Assembly (NCBI RefSeq): GCF_002994745.2
Contig: NC_037094.1
Location: 65,502,989-65,566,988 of the forward strand
Reading direction: 5' to 3'
Source of the DNA: Rosa chinensis
Lineage: Eukaryota > Streptophyta > Magnoliopsida > Rosales > Rosaceae
Length of the DNA: 64,000 nucleotides
The notes beneath the pieces were generated by a model. It ran no database searches. It was not told the DNA's origin and saw only the letters and a list, made by a program, of their open reading frames with translations. This document shows, one piece after another, positions 11,600 through 23,430 of the stretch. The position numbers were made by a program, and so were the translations under genes. Within the stretch, counting starts at the first letter, position 1. Each line of letters begins with the position of its first letter.

Positions 11600-11830
11600 G
11601 ACACAGAAACCTTCCCGATTACAGAATACACAATAACTGAGATTTCACAGTAAATTGGAGGAGGAACAGAGCTGATTAGGTAGGAAGTGTGTGTAGAAAA
11701 CAATTAGAAAAGGGAGTTCTTTTGGAGGAATCTGAGGATGATGATGAAGAAAAGTGAAAGAAGGGAGAAGAATCTAGAGAGCAGTGAAGAGAAGAGGGAG
11801 TGCAGAAGCAAATTCTTGATTCAAAATTCA
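11600..11830. other. WD40-A 5' flank and RLK 3' flank
   Basis: Matches the sequence upstream of intact WD40-D (about 47880-48060) and, in part, the DNA just 3' of RLK2 (39060-39240). It preserves the junction in which an RLK stop codon lies about 240 bp upstream of a WD40 start. Confidence 0.7.
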
Positions 11831-12036
11831 TCAGGCGGTCAAACCATCAAGAGCAAGCAATTCACCGCATGTCATCATAGCTATTGGATCTGACAAATGC
11901 AGTCTTTTAGTTGAGAGGTGTTGAGAAACTTGCTTCATTGTTGGACGAGATTGAGGACTGGAATTCAGGCATGCAAATGCTACCTTCAAAACAGACAACT
12001 TCTCCTGCAACTTCACGTGTAGGAGGGGAAATGCGT
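11831..12036 (-). pseudogene. RLK last-exon remnant (kinase C-terminus)
   Basis: The minus strand encodes [16 protein letters not shown], then after a frame change [37 protein letters not shown] and CGELLALDGLTA plus stop. This matches the second exon of the kinases at 39249 and 16646: the C-terminal lobe including the RPTM segment of plant receptor kinases. Everything upstream (signal peptide, LRRs, membrane helix, catalytic core) is absent, because the sequence switches directly into WD40-B at about 12037. It is the leftover of a third kinase copy. Confidence 0.92.
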
Positions 12037-13884
12037 TGGTCCAAACAGATCAATCTCTTGTCCGGAAATCTCACCAAACAGATCAATCTCTTGTCCCTTT
12101 GCATATCCGGACTGGGTATCAATGATGTGAACAAAGTCTGCTGGCTCAGCCATGGCCATAAAACAACCATCAGAGATTCAGAGGTGAATTTTACAACTCT
12201 TATTGCTCCCATTCTTCCCTTCAACACGGCTAGGGACTCTTGACGGGTTCCTTATGTCCCATAGCCTACGAGTAGTGTCTTGGTCCCCAGTAGCCAAGAT
12301 TCGTCCATCCGGGTGCCAAGCTGAGGAAAAGCAATAGTCTCAGTGCCCTTTGAGGCCCTCGACATGCAGCCTATATAAAGTAGGAAATATATCAGAATTA
12401 TGCACATTGTCCGCATAAAACAAGTTATATAGGCAGAGAAATAGTGACGCGACTTACTTCTCCAGACCGAGTATCAGCTATCAGTCCGCACTATCACCAA
12501 GTAGTGCGAGCACTCCCCAGCAGCATACCATCGGGACAAACAGAGGTGATCTGCCAATATATAACGAAGCCAACAGTGAGCGAAATGGTATAGAATAACC
12601 TTACTTCAGAATTTGAAAAAAAATAATAATAATAAAATAGGATTCTATAGGGTACTCACATTTACAGACCACTCAAAGGAGAAGCGATTGAGGCAAGCGA
12701 AGTTTTCGATGTCAAAAAATCTAACTTGAGCATCATTATTTGCAGTCATTACCCTCATTGAGCCACTACACAGAGAGCATTCAGTCAAATTAAGTCAAGT
12801 TGAGCAACCTGCAATATTTTCTGGAGGAAAACTTACAATGCCTTTCGAAAAATATCCACTGCAATAGTTCTCATCTGTTGTTAGTTTTGAGCAGAAAGCA
12901 ACTCCAGGTTGTTTCATGTGCTGCTCCAAATAAATGAAAAATGACAAATGTGAAAGAAATATACAACTGATTCAGGAGTGGCAATGAAACATTTGTCATA
13001 ACACCGGCCTACCTTGCAGATTAGTTCACCTTGGAAGCCCCCAGCAACCAACAAATTGTCCTTGACAGCCATAGTGCTTATTTGCACTCTAGAGAGTGGT
13101 CGTGCCAACAACCCAGGTCGTTTCTGTAAGAACATACCAACATATATCACAACATCCTTTTAGCCTTGATTTCCATAGTAATCAGTCTAGCATTTAATAC
13201 CTCAGTAGGTACAATTGGTTTAGCCGCATTGAGTACCTCGGTGCCTCTCCTGTGCAAAGAGTTCCAATGCATTACTGAAAAGTTCTGCATCAGGTATACA
13301 TCATGCTTTGATGTGGCCCATAACAGATACCTTAGCTGCACAAGAAGAAAGAAACCAAGTTGAGGGACATATTGGTAGAACATTTCAACAAACCAAAAAA
13401 GCAAATGAAAGCATTTCAGTAACCATATCTTATGCAAGTATGCATCTCTCAGCTAACAGAACTAACAATGTTAATGCACTTCGAAGAAACAATATATAGG
13501 CCATTCAAGCTGGCACATTATCTATTCACGAAGTATATTTGTTATGAGATTCACATCATGTCTCATTCTATTCCATTACTAAAAAAGCTTGTACCAAGTA
13601 CTGTTTAATGCTCTGCTAAAACAAGATATGTGGGTCATTTTTTCTGTGTTGATGCATACTCCAGACCCAACAATGAGAAAAAAATTACTAGAAATGAAAG
13701 AGCAATGCCATCTTACTAAGAACCACAAGAATGAAGTAAAAAAACTATCAACCCTAAACCTAGAGATCAGGAGACCACAAGAATCCCAAAAAGAAAAAAA
13801 GAAAAAAGAGTCGATTAAATGTTACTCCAAAGTTTGGAAGCTTCATATATAGTTGATGAAAAACTAAAACTTGGATGGACACAG

Positions 13885-13887
<3 letters not shown>

Positions 13888-13930
<43 letters not shown>
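13888..13930. repeat. (GA)n microsatellite
   Basis: About 21 uninterrupted AG repeats in intron 3 of WD40-B. The other WD40 copies have only a short gagaga stretch here. Confidence 0.95.
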
Positions 13931-13932
<2 letters not shown>

Positions 13933-16204
13933 AGACTGAATTCTACTGCCCTTAAGTGACAAAGTTAATTTATGCATAGGAATTTTGGTGGTTGTACAGG
14001 AATACATTTTATCAAAGACATGCAAGACTGCAGATTTCTAAATTAGAGGATCTTTAAACTTGGGGGCTTGTAATGAAAACTTCATCCGATCAAGGTATGT
14101 GCCTCCAACCACGAAGTACAATTGATGCAAAGCCACAACATGATCACCCTCCACGCCTCCCGAGTTTTTTTTTTTTTTTTTTTAAAGCCTCCCGTGTAGT
14201 TAATAACTCCAAAAGAAAATTTGCCCAAAAATATGAAACTTACACGGCACACCATTACAATTAAAAAAAGGAGATAAAAAAAAATCTACAACTGTACTAG
14301 CAGATAGTATGTAATCAAGCCAACATAAACTCAGAATGGAAAATAAACTAATAAGTCAGAGAAATGAAAATTCAAGTCTAAGAAATCAAGGATAATGCTA
14401 ATAGGTCCTATCTTATAGAAAGCAATAACACTACTTAAATAACAGGAATGGCTAGCTTGCTACAGAGGTCTCTTAAATGCTCAGGTCTTCTCCTATCATA
14501 CCATATAACCAAAGCAGCCCTAACTCCACCCTGCTTAAAAGCTGAAATAAAGAGAGCAAAAGTAATCCTAAAAGCAATACAATTATATTTAAGAGACAGC
14601 AGAAACAATATAATTACAACCAAAAGCAAAACTCAAGGACCAGTTACCGAAGTAAACGGTAACGGTGAGTCAGTGACTAAAAGAAAGTGCATGAAGGGCA
14701 GCCTTCACACATCTACCAGAAAGGATCCAGTGAATACACCCTCAGCTTGATGCCATTATGTGGCCATCATAGTTCAAACAGTCTATGCCTATGTCAGTGC
14801 AAAAGCATATTTATGTGACATGCATCTAAAACTAGTATTTCAGGAGCAGTTAACTTTTTCAAATGTCCTAAAACTACACTGCAGGCAAAATGCTCTCACA
14901 ACAAGAAATCCTTATTTCCAATAAATAGATCATAGAAAAAGAAAAAGGGGGGACTAATATATTATAGAGATCTGATTAGGTGATTCTGCTTTCAGAAAAC
15001 ACAAACCTAATGTTTGCTGAAAAATATAATTCTTAGGTTTTCTTATTAAGTTCAGCAACAATAAAATTTTACACATCAATGATAAGTTATGTCATGATGG
15101 TCACCCTTCATCTACTGTTTAGGTAGGTCAATTGGTTACATCTCAGATTTATGCAAGCTCTATAAACATGCCCAACAAAGACAGAATATTGATGAACTCT
15201 ATACCTTCCAGTGAATGATTTAAGGCACAGAACCATAATCATAAATTAAGATATCCATCACAAAGGATATAACATTTTTTTTTATAAGACCTGCAAAACT
15301 ACCAAACTATTGATATACATAGAACTAAAGCAAGGAGCAGCTATATAATAAGGTTATGATTATGTATTTGTATCTGGCAGCAAGGCAAGAAAGTTAAAAG
15401 AAATCTAAACTCCAAAGTTTTTGCAGACAACATGCCATCTATACCAATTATATGACATATCCAACACCCTTCATATGAAATACATGCAAGGACTTGCATA
15501 ATGAAAAGTTAAGGTATGCACTACATATGGAACGTCACAAGATTTGCCTAACAAAATGAATGCAAGGACTTGTAAAATGCAAATTGAGTATGAATATGAA
15601 GATATGCATTGTGTGCACCACTACATATGAATGAAATTTTGAAAACTGGAGTGGAAACAAAATCAAAAACTAGTTTTCTTCAAAATCATTTCAAACAGTT
15701 ACGAGAACCAAGATCATGATCTCTACCTGAAAATGCACAATTGTCGACTTCACAAGCCTTGTGTTGTAGTGAAAGTCATAGAAACTCTTCCCTTTCTCCA
15801 CTTGCAAGCACTCCTACACAAACAAAAAAAATTGATCCGGCTGGAAATCAAGGCACTCATAAGATTAAAAGGTATACCTTCTCGAGGTCTCGATGAGGAC
15901 GACCGAGGTTCTCATAGTTCTTATACTGCTTCAATCGCGCCTCACGGTACTCATCTCTGGTGAAATTAAGCTCTCCCATGGTATTCCCTGTAGATCCTTT
16001 CCATTTCTAGCTTCCAAAGCCGATGTATCAATCTTCACCTTGCTCTGTAACTCCCAAACATCAATCAGCTCAGCTCAATTTCTCAAAATCAAGTAAATTC
16101 TATTCATGAAAATTGAAGAGATACAGTGAGGCGTTACCGAATCAAGGTCATCTTCAAAGTCGTCAGAGTCGTCGTCTACGACCTCGAGGCTTCGCCGGGG
16201 CTAG

Positions 16205-16467
16205 CTGTCTTTCGAGTTTGGGCCACAAGAAATCAACTTTAGTGGAAGCGATGGTGACGGCAGTGACAGCGACTTGAGTGATGGTGGAGGTGACGGCGCC
16301 GGGGAGAAAGCCGAAGCTGGAGGCGGCGATGGCGATGAGGTTGGCAGAGGTGAAGACGGAACTGAGGGAGAAGGAGACCGCCAAGTTGGGGGCAGTCTGA
16401 TGCAAGACGCATCGGAATTTGGGGGCAGTCTGAGACGGTGGAAGTTGTGAAGGAGGAGCAAATGCTT
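16205..16467 (-). other. Foreign segment inserted in WD40-B exon 1
   Basis: Homologous to 11287-11561 but with the longer open frame: an uninterrupted minus-strand reading from 16501 to 16163 (112 codons) spans it, including LAVSFSLSSVFTSANLIAIA, GFLPGAVTSTIT and TKVDFLWPKLERQ. The hydrophobic Ala/Ser/Thr/Val-rich stretch suggests a membrane-associated protein fragment. Its presence in both A and B means it entered exon 1 before those copies separated. Confidence 0.7.
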
Positions 16468-16645
16468 TCCAGGTCATCGTTCCCGATTTCTCAAAATTCA
16501 CAGTGAATCAAAATTACCTGGAATTGGGGGAGAAAAATGCTTTCTTTTGGAGGGATGAAAGGAATCTGAGGATGTAGAAAAGTTAAAGGAGGGAGAAGAA
16601 TCGGATGAACAGAAATGTTGGTGGGTACAGATGCACATTGTTGAT

Positions 16646-19600
16646 TCAAAATTCAAAATTACAAGCAAGCAATTCACCGCAAGTTATCATAGCTATTGGA
16701 TCTGACAGATGCAGTCTTTTAGTTGAGAGGTGTTGAGAAACTTGCTTCATTGTTGGACGATATTGAGGACTGGAATTCAGGCAAGCAAATGCTACCTTCA
16801 AAACAGAGACAACTTCTCCTGCAACTTCACCTGTAGGAGGGGAAATGCGTTGGTCCAAAACATCCACAACTGGCATTTGATGGGCTGGTAATGCAGTTGA
16901 CGATGATGAACACGCCCCCAAATATAGAGATGAGAGAAGATCTCCCGGATGTCTTCCCATAACTGTCTCCAATGTCACCACTCCAAAGCTATAAACATCA
17001 CACTTCTCATTCACTTCCATCGTATAAGCCAGCTCTGCTCAGTCAAATCTCAAACAGTCAGATGTCCGTATATAGAGATAATAATATTGAGTTAATAAAA
17101 ATAGAAACCAGAGAAAAACAAATATTACCTGGTGCAATATATCCATACGTGCCTGCAAGGGCAGTCCGATTAGCTGAGTCTGGGTTCAAGAACTTAGCAG
17201 TGCCAAAGTCTGAAACACAGGACTCATACTCATCATCCAGCAAAATATTCTTGCTCGATATGTCTCGATGCACAATTCGTGGCAAACAATCGTGATGCAT
17301 GTAACACAAGGCATGAGCTACACCTTTAACTATATTCACTCTTTTACTCCACCCCAGTTCTTTAGCTTCCTCATCTTTGCTAAACATTGTGGCTAAACTA
17401 CCCTTTTCCAGATAATCATACACCAAAAATGAGTGTAGCCTATTTGAACAGAAACCATAAAGCTTCACAATATTTCTGTGACGCATCTCAATTAGTGCCC
17501 TAATTTCATTCAAGAATGCCTTCTGAAGATTCTTGTCATCATCGCATGGCAAATGGAGTTTCTTCACGGCCACTGTGTAAGTGGATGACAAAGTTGCTTT
17601 GTAGACTCTTCCCTGTTCTCCCTGCCCTATGCAATACATGGGATCAAAATCTTCTGTTGCCCTTACGATTTCCTCAAACATCGTCTTTCCATCAAACTTT
17701 AATACAGAAAAAGAAATTTCTTCATTCATGTTGGTTTTTTCTCCATGCTGATACTTCTTTTGCCGTTTTGCTACCAATGCAAATATAAAGGCTAGAAGCG
17801 CAAATGCTCCAAGAATAGGGAAGATTATCATAAATAAGAGTTTATGGTCCTTTTTTGGGCTTTCTTTATTGCAGAGTTGCAAAAATCGTGCGTTGCCACA
17901 CAAGCCCTTGTTCCCTTGTAACGCTTCTTGAGTAGCAGCTTGAAATGCTTTGTTGTTGGGAAGTGGACCTTCCAAGTCATTGTAGGATATGTCTACATAC
18001 GACAACCCGCGCATGTCTTCAAAACTGGTTGGAATGAAACTAGAAAGATTGTTGTGGGATATATTCAGTATCTCCAGACTCTGCATGTTGCTAATATATG
18101 ATGGTATCTGACCTTCAAGTGTGTTAAAACTCAAATCTAGTTTGGACAGATGAATTAACTTCCCCAACTGAAATGGAATTTCTTGGCTAAATTTGTTGTT
18201 GCTCAAATTCAAGTAATATAACTTGTGAAAGTCACCTACAAAGCTTGGAATTGAATCATTGAATTTGTTTGTTGATAGATCAAGATATTCTAGATTAGCC
18301 AATGATTCAAACTCTGAAGGGACACGACCTGAAAGTTGATTGCCATCCATCATCAACTTCACCAGTGAAGTCAATCTCCCAAACTCTTTCGGAATCGTCC
18401 CGACTAAACGATTTGATGAAAGATTCAGCTCTTGAATTTGGGTTGCGGTAGCAATCTCAGCTGGTATAGAACCAGTAAGTTTATTTCCCGCAATTCGTAG
18501 TGATGTTAAATTTTTGCACAATCCCCAATTTGGTGAGATTTCACCATAAAGTTGATTGTTGCTCAAATCTATAAAATTGAGACTAGGATAAACACCAAAG
18601 TCTTCAGATATGTTACCTTTCAACTGGTTCTGCTCAAGACGCAATCTGAATAAGCTTGTGCAGGTTTTTAAACTTTTTGGGATTGGGCCAGTTAGACGGT
18701 TGGTGTCTGCTGCAAATTGTCTAAGCGATCCAGCTCGGCAAATGTTCTGTGGCAAATAACCGGAAAGTTGATTTGTATCTAATTCCAATTCGATCAATTT
18801 TTGGATATTTCCCAACTTTGGAGGGATGGAGCCAGAAAGTTGGTTGTCACGGAGGTATAAGATATTCAAGTTATGCAAGTCACATAATGAAGTTGGAATT
18901 GAACCACTGAGTTGATTGATGCTCAAGTGTAGATCCACCAATGATTTCAGGTTTCCTATCTCCATAGGAATAGTGCCAGAAAGATTATTTCTATAAAGAT
19001 AGAGAGTGGTAAGGTTCATCAGATCCCCCAGCGTTGTCGGAATTGAACCACTGAGTTGATTGGCAGACAAGTCTAGATGCACCAATGATTTCAGGTTTCC
19101 TATCTCCATAGGAATAGGGCCAGAAAGATTATTTTTATGAAGATCGAGAGTGATAAGGTTGGTCAGATCCCCCAGTGTTGTCGGAATTGAACCACTGAGT
19201 TGATTGGTGCTCAACTCTAGATCCACCAATGATTTCAGGTTTCCTATCTCCATAGGAATAGGGCCAGAAAGATTATTTTCAAAGAGATAGAGAGTGGTAA
19301 GGTTGGTCAGATCCCCCAGTGTTGTCGGAATTGAACCAATGAGTTGATTGGTGGTCAACTGTAGATCCACCAATGATTTCAGGTTTCCTATCTCCATAGG
19401 AATAGGGCCAGAAAGATTATTTGTATGGAGATAGAGAGTGGCAAGGTTGGTCAGATCCCCCAGTGTTGTCGGAATTGAACCACTGAGTTGATTGGTGCTC
19501 AACTCTAGATCCACCAATGATTTCAGGTTTCCTATCTCCATAGGAATAGGGCCAGAAAGATTATTTGTATGGAGATGGAGAGTGGTAAGGTTGGTTAAAT

Positions 19601-20501
19601 TACCTAATGTTGTCGGAATTGAACCATTGAGTTGATTGATGCCCAAATCTAGATCCTCCAATGGTTTCAGGTTTCCTATCTCCATAGGAATAGTGCCAGA
19701 AAGATTATTGGAACCGAGATAGAGAGTGGTAAGGTTGGTCAGATCACCCAGTGTTGTCGGAATTGAACCACTGAGTTTATTGTAGCTCAACCATAAATCC
19801 ACCAATAATTTCAGGTTTCCTATCTCCATAGGAATAGGGCCAGAAAGATTATTTGTTTGGAGATGGAGAGTGGTAAGGTTGGTTAAATTACCTAATGTTG
19901 TCGGAATTGAACCACTGAGTTTATTGTAGCTCAACCATAAATCCACCAATGATTTCAGGTTTCCTATCTCCATAGGAATAGTGCTGGAAAGATTATTTTC
20001 ATAGAGATAGAGAAATGTGAGACTTCTTAGAAGACCAATTTCTGGGGGGATTTTTCCAGAAAATTGATTTACAGATAGATCAAGATAAATGAGTTTGGAA
20101 AGGGAACTAATTCCAGGTGGTATGACATCGAAAAGTTTATTTGAGCTGAGGTTTAGATATACAAGATTAGGGAATGACAAGAATGAGAATTCATGTAGCG
20201 TACCTTGTATACCAGAATTGGTAAGGTTTATCTTGTTGACATTTCCAGCAGCATTGCACGAGATACCCGTCCATATGCATGGGTTTGCAATTGCTTTGGG
20301 ATTGCTGGAAGTATTGGTGGCATTATTTGTACTGGGAAGGTACATCCATGAGTTGATAGGCTGGGTTTGATTTTGTAAGCTGGCTTTCCATTTCAGGAGG
20401 GCTTGCGCTTCAGTAGTTGAACTGGCTGAAGCAAGAGTAAAACAGTTTTGTGATGAAAGTAGGTGAACATACAAGAAAATAAGGCAATAATAAGATCTCA
20501 T
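16646..20501 (-). CDS. LRR receptor-like serine/threonine kinase, MIK2-like (RLK1)
   Basis: Plasma-membrane receptor kinase sensing an extracellular ligand through LRRs; the ligand is unknown here. Exon 1 is 20501-17129 and exon 2 is 17034-16646, GT-AG, joined length 3762 nt (1253 aa). Residues 1-26 are a signal peptide; the LRRNT cap ([18 protein letters not shown]) is followed by about 29 LRRs to about 840, including eight copies of a 48-residue LRR pair. The membrane helix is about 888-910. Kinase motifs are present: IGQGEQGRV (958-966), VAVKK with Lys at about 980, HRD (1078-1080), DFG (1098-1100) and the GTYGYIAP activation loop split by the intron. No stop or frame change seen. Family known for MIK2 of Arabidopsis (peptide and damage sensing); orthology is not claimed. 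The C-terminus (CNFEF) differs from RLK2. Confidence 0.95.
18890..20010 (-). repeat. 144-bp in-frame tandem repeat encoding LRR pairs
   Basis: Eight tandem units of 144 bp, each coding [14 protein letters not shown] followed by [23 protein letters not shown] sequence. The DNA segment atttcaggtttcctatctcc recurs every 144 bp from about 18945 to about 19955. The equivalent array in RLK2 has only three such units. Confidence 0.95.
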
Positions 20502-20545
20502 GGTTATTGTTTTGTTTTGGTGTACACTTGGTGAGGGTTGGTTGT

Positions 20546-20555
20546 CTATTTATGG
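20546..20555 (-). promoter_or_regulatory. Candidate TATA box of RLK1
   Basis: Minus strand ccataaatag about 45-55 bp upstream of the RLK1 ATG. A TATA-like box sits at a similar distance in RLK2 (actataaagt, about 42432-42441) and in the RLK remnant (near 21935). This implies a very short leader. Inferred from position only. Confidence 0.45.
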
Positions 20556-20642
20556 TGCCCAGGTCTCGTGTTCCACAATAATTGGTTGGAACTAATTCAA
20601 ATGAGCGTGTGGGGCTTTCTTTTCATCCACATGAAAAGTCCG

Positions 20643-20835
20643 TTGACGCGTTTCCAATAAATAGGGAAGCCCCTTTCATACGGTTAGTTGTCAGCGGATA
20701 GGAAATGAGCGATCAAACCGGTGACACAAACATGAGGCATAGGTGCCTCCTATCCATTGTTGACTTTAAGTCAAAATAATGGCAACACGTTTGACCAATC
20801 GGGCAAGGCTGCCTCTTAAACGTACTAGTTTGACT
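20643..20835 (-). promoter_or_regulatory. W-box cluster upstream of RLK1
   Basis: Five TTGAC cores within about 190 bp: ttgacg (20643), a facing pair ttgact/agtcaa (20760-20774), ttgacc (20791) and ttgact (20830), lying about 140-335 bp upstream of the RLK1 start. TTGAC[C/T] is the WRKY transcription factor site and is common in defence-inducible promoters. In the RLK2 upstream region I found one ggtcaac, near 42578. Function is inferred. Confidence 0.5.
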
Positions 20836-20964
20836 AAGCGCTGGTTTCCGATGGCGAAGATATGTCCTTTCTCTCTCAATCGTCGCAGACGGCCGGCCAG
20901 CAACTGGAGGCATTGCTAACCCCTTTTCTGAATGCTGAACCGGTTTCACCTAGAAGAAGGAATT

Positions 20965-21760
20965 AATATATTATAGAGTTCTGATTAGGTGATTCTGTTT
21001 TTAGAAAACACAAACCTAATGTTTGCCGAAAAATATAATTCTTAGGTTTTCTTATTAAGTTCAAAAACAATAAAATTCTACACATCAATGATAAGTTATG
21101 TCATGATGGTCACCCTTCACCTACAGTTTAGGTAGGTAAATTGGTTACATCTCAGATTTATACAAGATCTATAAACATGCCCAACAAAGACAGAATTTTG
21201 ATGAACTCCATACCTTCCGGTGAATGATTGAGGCACAGAACCATAATCATAAATTAAGATATCCATCACAAAGGATATAACATTTTTTTTTATAGTACCT
21301 GCAAAACTACCAAACTATTGATATACATAGAACTAAAGCAAGGAGCAGCTATATATATATAAGCTCCAAAGTTTTTGCAGAGAACATGCCCCATCTATAT
21401 TCCCTATATGAACTACATGCAAGGACTTATATGAACTACATGCAATTATATAATGAAAATTTAAGGTGAAAATTTAATATTCCCTATATGTCTTTTCCAT
21501 TTCTAGCTTCCAAAGCCGAAGTATCAGTCTTCACCTTGCTATGTAACTCCCAAACATCACTAAGCTCAGCTCAATTTCTCAAAATCAAGTAAATTCTGTT
21601 CAAGAAAATTGAAGAGAAACAGTGAGGCGTTACCGAATCAATTTCGTCTTCAAAGTCGTCGGAGTCAACCTCGAGGCTTCGCCGGGGGTGGTAATCAGCA
21701 AAAGCGTCATTTTGTTCCTCAAACTCAACCACATCACCGTAGTAGTCGTTCGCCACTTGA
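20965..21760 (-). pseudogene. WD40 5' fragment (copy E)
   Basis: Contains the distal part of WD40 intron 3 (about 20965-21360), a deletion that removed exon 3 and part of exon 2, the 5' part of exon 2 (about 21535-21485) and most of exon 1 (about 21755-21640, reading NDYYGDVVEFEEQNDAFADY and PRRSLEV). The exon 1 donor gtaacg is retained. Exons 4-9 are absent; the sequence to the left becomes the RLK1 promoter. It is a debris copy between RLK1 and the RLK N-terminal remnant. Confidence 0.88.
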
Positions 21761-21888
21761 AGGAACCAACATGACCAAGATTCTTCCTGTATGGATGTAA
21801 TGGTTAAACTGGCAGAAGCAAAAGCAAAATAGTTTTGTGATGAAAGTAGGTGAACATACAAGAAAATTAGGCAATAATAAGATCTCAT
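21571..21888 (-). other. Chimeric ORF: RLK signal peptide joined to WD40 exon 1
   Basis: An open frame of 105 codons. It begins with the RLK start and signal peptide ([17 protein letters not shown] to about residue 30), continues through about 45 bp of linker (reading SIQEESWSCWFLQ), then enters WD40 exon 1 in frame (NDYYGDVVEFEEQ, PRRSLEV, FEDEIDS). Past the exon 1 donor it runs into intron and stops. It retains an RLK-type upstream region with a TATA-like box. If expressed it would give a short secreted acidic peptide; nothing shows that it is. The linker also occurs in WD40-A near 11115-11165. Confidence 0.6.
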
Positions 21889-22977
21889 GGTTATCGTTTT
21901 GTTTTTGTGTTCATTTTGTAAGGGTTAGCTATCTATTTATATTGCCCTGGTCTCGTGTTTCAAGTCTTTCAAGAATCTGCTTTTTCTTTTTCACTTCTCT
22001 TTTCAAAAGTAATTTGTCCTTGTGCTTGAACTAATTGCTGTTATAAGTCTTCAAATGAGCGTGTGGGGATTTCTGTTGATCCACATGAAAAGTCTGCTGA
22101 CGCGTAACGTGCAGTTAGTTTTCTGTTGGTTTCATAGCTCATGTACTTTCAACTACTGAAACTTGGCTTGCAAAAACTGGGGTTGAACGCGTATGTTGCC
22201 TTCTTAAAACTGGAGGCTTACTTTGTTAAGATGAAATTGAAGACTATTTACTAGCTATACTACTGTCTTTTTCAGGACTTGTCAGAAATAAGAGAGGGGA
22301 TCTCCTAGTTGCAGCTGGCACTGGATTCTGCTCTTTCCCTTTTATCGAAGCATTGCATTGAGATGAGCCTTCTTTTGGCAAACCCAGAATTGTTTTAGTG
22401 AAGCGAGGGTTCCTTTTGTTTTATTCTATATATGATCTTGGCAGACTCTTCAAGCAAATAACAGGATTGTCATTGGCCCCATTTGACGAATTTATCTGTG
22501 GATTGTTATTTATCGTTTCCATTGAATTCTGATGAAATGGGAAAGGTTAGGTCCCAAACTCTTAATCCCATGCTAACATATTAGCTTAAGAATACAACAC
22601 CACACATAAAATGCACTAGGAAACCTTGAACTGTTTACAAATATACACACCAACGGGAAGAGCTTTACAATCCAAGAGTTATTTATTCCATTTCTGCTTG
22701 ATGAAAAAAATACATTTTACAGAAATGGAGAAACAAAACTCAAAACCTGCGACTTGCATCGACTGAGAAGCCAAGAAGAAACAAAACCGAATACATTTTT
22801 TTCTTTTTTTGGATACTTGGTGGATCAATCTCGCTGAATATAATAACGCAGAGTAAACCCCAAATATACCAGAGGATGAACCTCCCCGTCCTCAGCTAAA
22901 TATAGTTGTAAATACAGTTGATAAAGAAACCATGGCCAAATATTCACCTTCATCTTCCCATGACTGATGGACTTGAA
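21889..22977. other. Intergenic spacer of the WD40-RLK unit
   Basis: Homologous to 42388-43486. It contains the upstream region of the truncated RLK remnant, a shared stretch from agaaataagagaggggatct (about 22285), and the WD40 3' flank beginning tgcactaggaaacc (about 22613). No gene seen. Confidence 0.75.
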
Positions 22978-23430
22978 CTAGAAGACTATTTCTTGATAGG
23001 GATTATAGTGCCTCTTATTGAACTCCAATACACTACCATATGTGCGATCAGCAACCCCAACAAACAAAGCTTCAGAGTCGGGGCTGAAGGATATTCCGGC
23101 AATCTCACCAAACAGATCAATCTCTTGTCCCTTTGCATATCCGGACTGGGTATCAATGATGTAGACAAAGTCTGCTGGCTCAGCCATGGCCATAAGACGA
23201 CCATCAGAGTTGAATTTTATAGCTCTTATTGCTCCCATTCTTCCCTTCAACACGGCTAGGGACTCTGACAGGTTCCTTACGTCCCATAGCCTACAGGTAG
23301 TGTCTTGGTTTCCAGTAGCCAAGATTCGTCCATCCGGGTGCCAAGCTGAAGAAAAGCAATAGTCTAAGTGCCCTTTGAGGCCCCCGACAGCCTATATAAA
23401 GTAGGAAATATATCAGAACTCTGCACATTG

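Larger units (their letters stand above)
12037..16501 (-). pseudogene. WD40-repeat protein pseudogene, copy B
   Basis: Paralogue of the intact gene at 43487-47798. Exon 2 is near 16040-15880, exon 3 near 15814-15728, exon 4 near 13335-13201, exon 5 near 13123-13013, exon 7 near 12766-12661, exon 8 near 12551-12467 and exon 9 from 12370. Lesions: exon 1 contains the same foreign segment as copy A (16467-16205); exon 2 has lost one base near 15968; exon 8 is scrambled; exon 9 has an 8-base insertion near 12177 and is truncated at 12037, where it joins an RLK remnant. The last 90 or so codons are missing. A (GA)n microsatellite lies in intron 3. Confidence 0.92.

Noticed and set aside
18890..20010. 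Regular 144-bp repeats considered as a satellite or CRISPR-like array
   Set aside because: They code in frame for LRR pairs in RLK1 and have no spacers; this is a plant gene.
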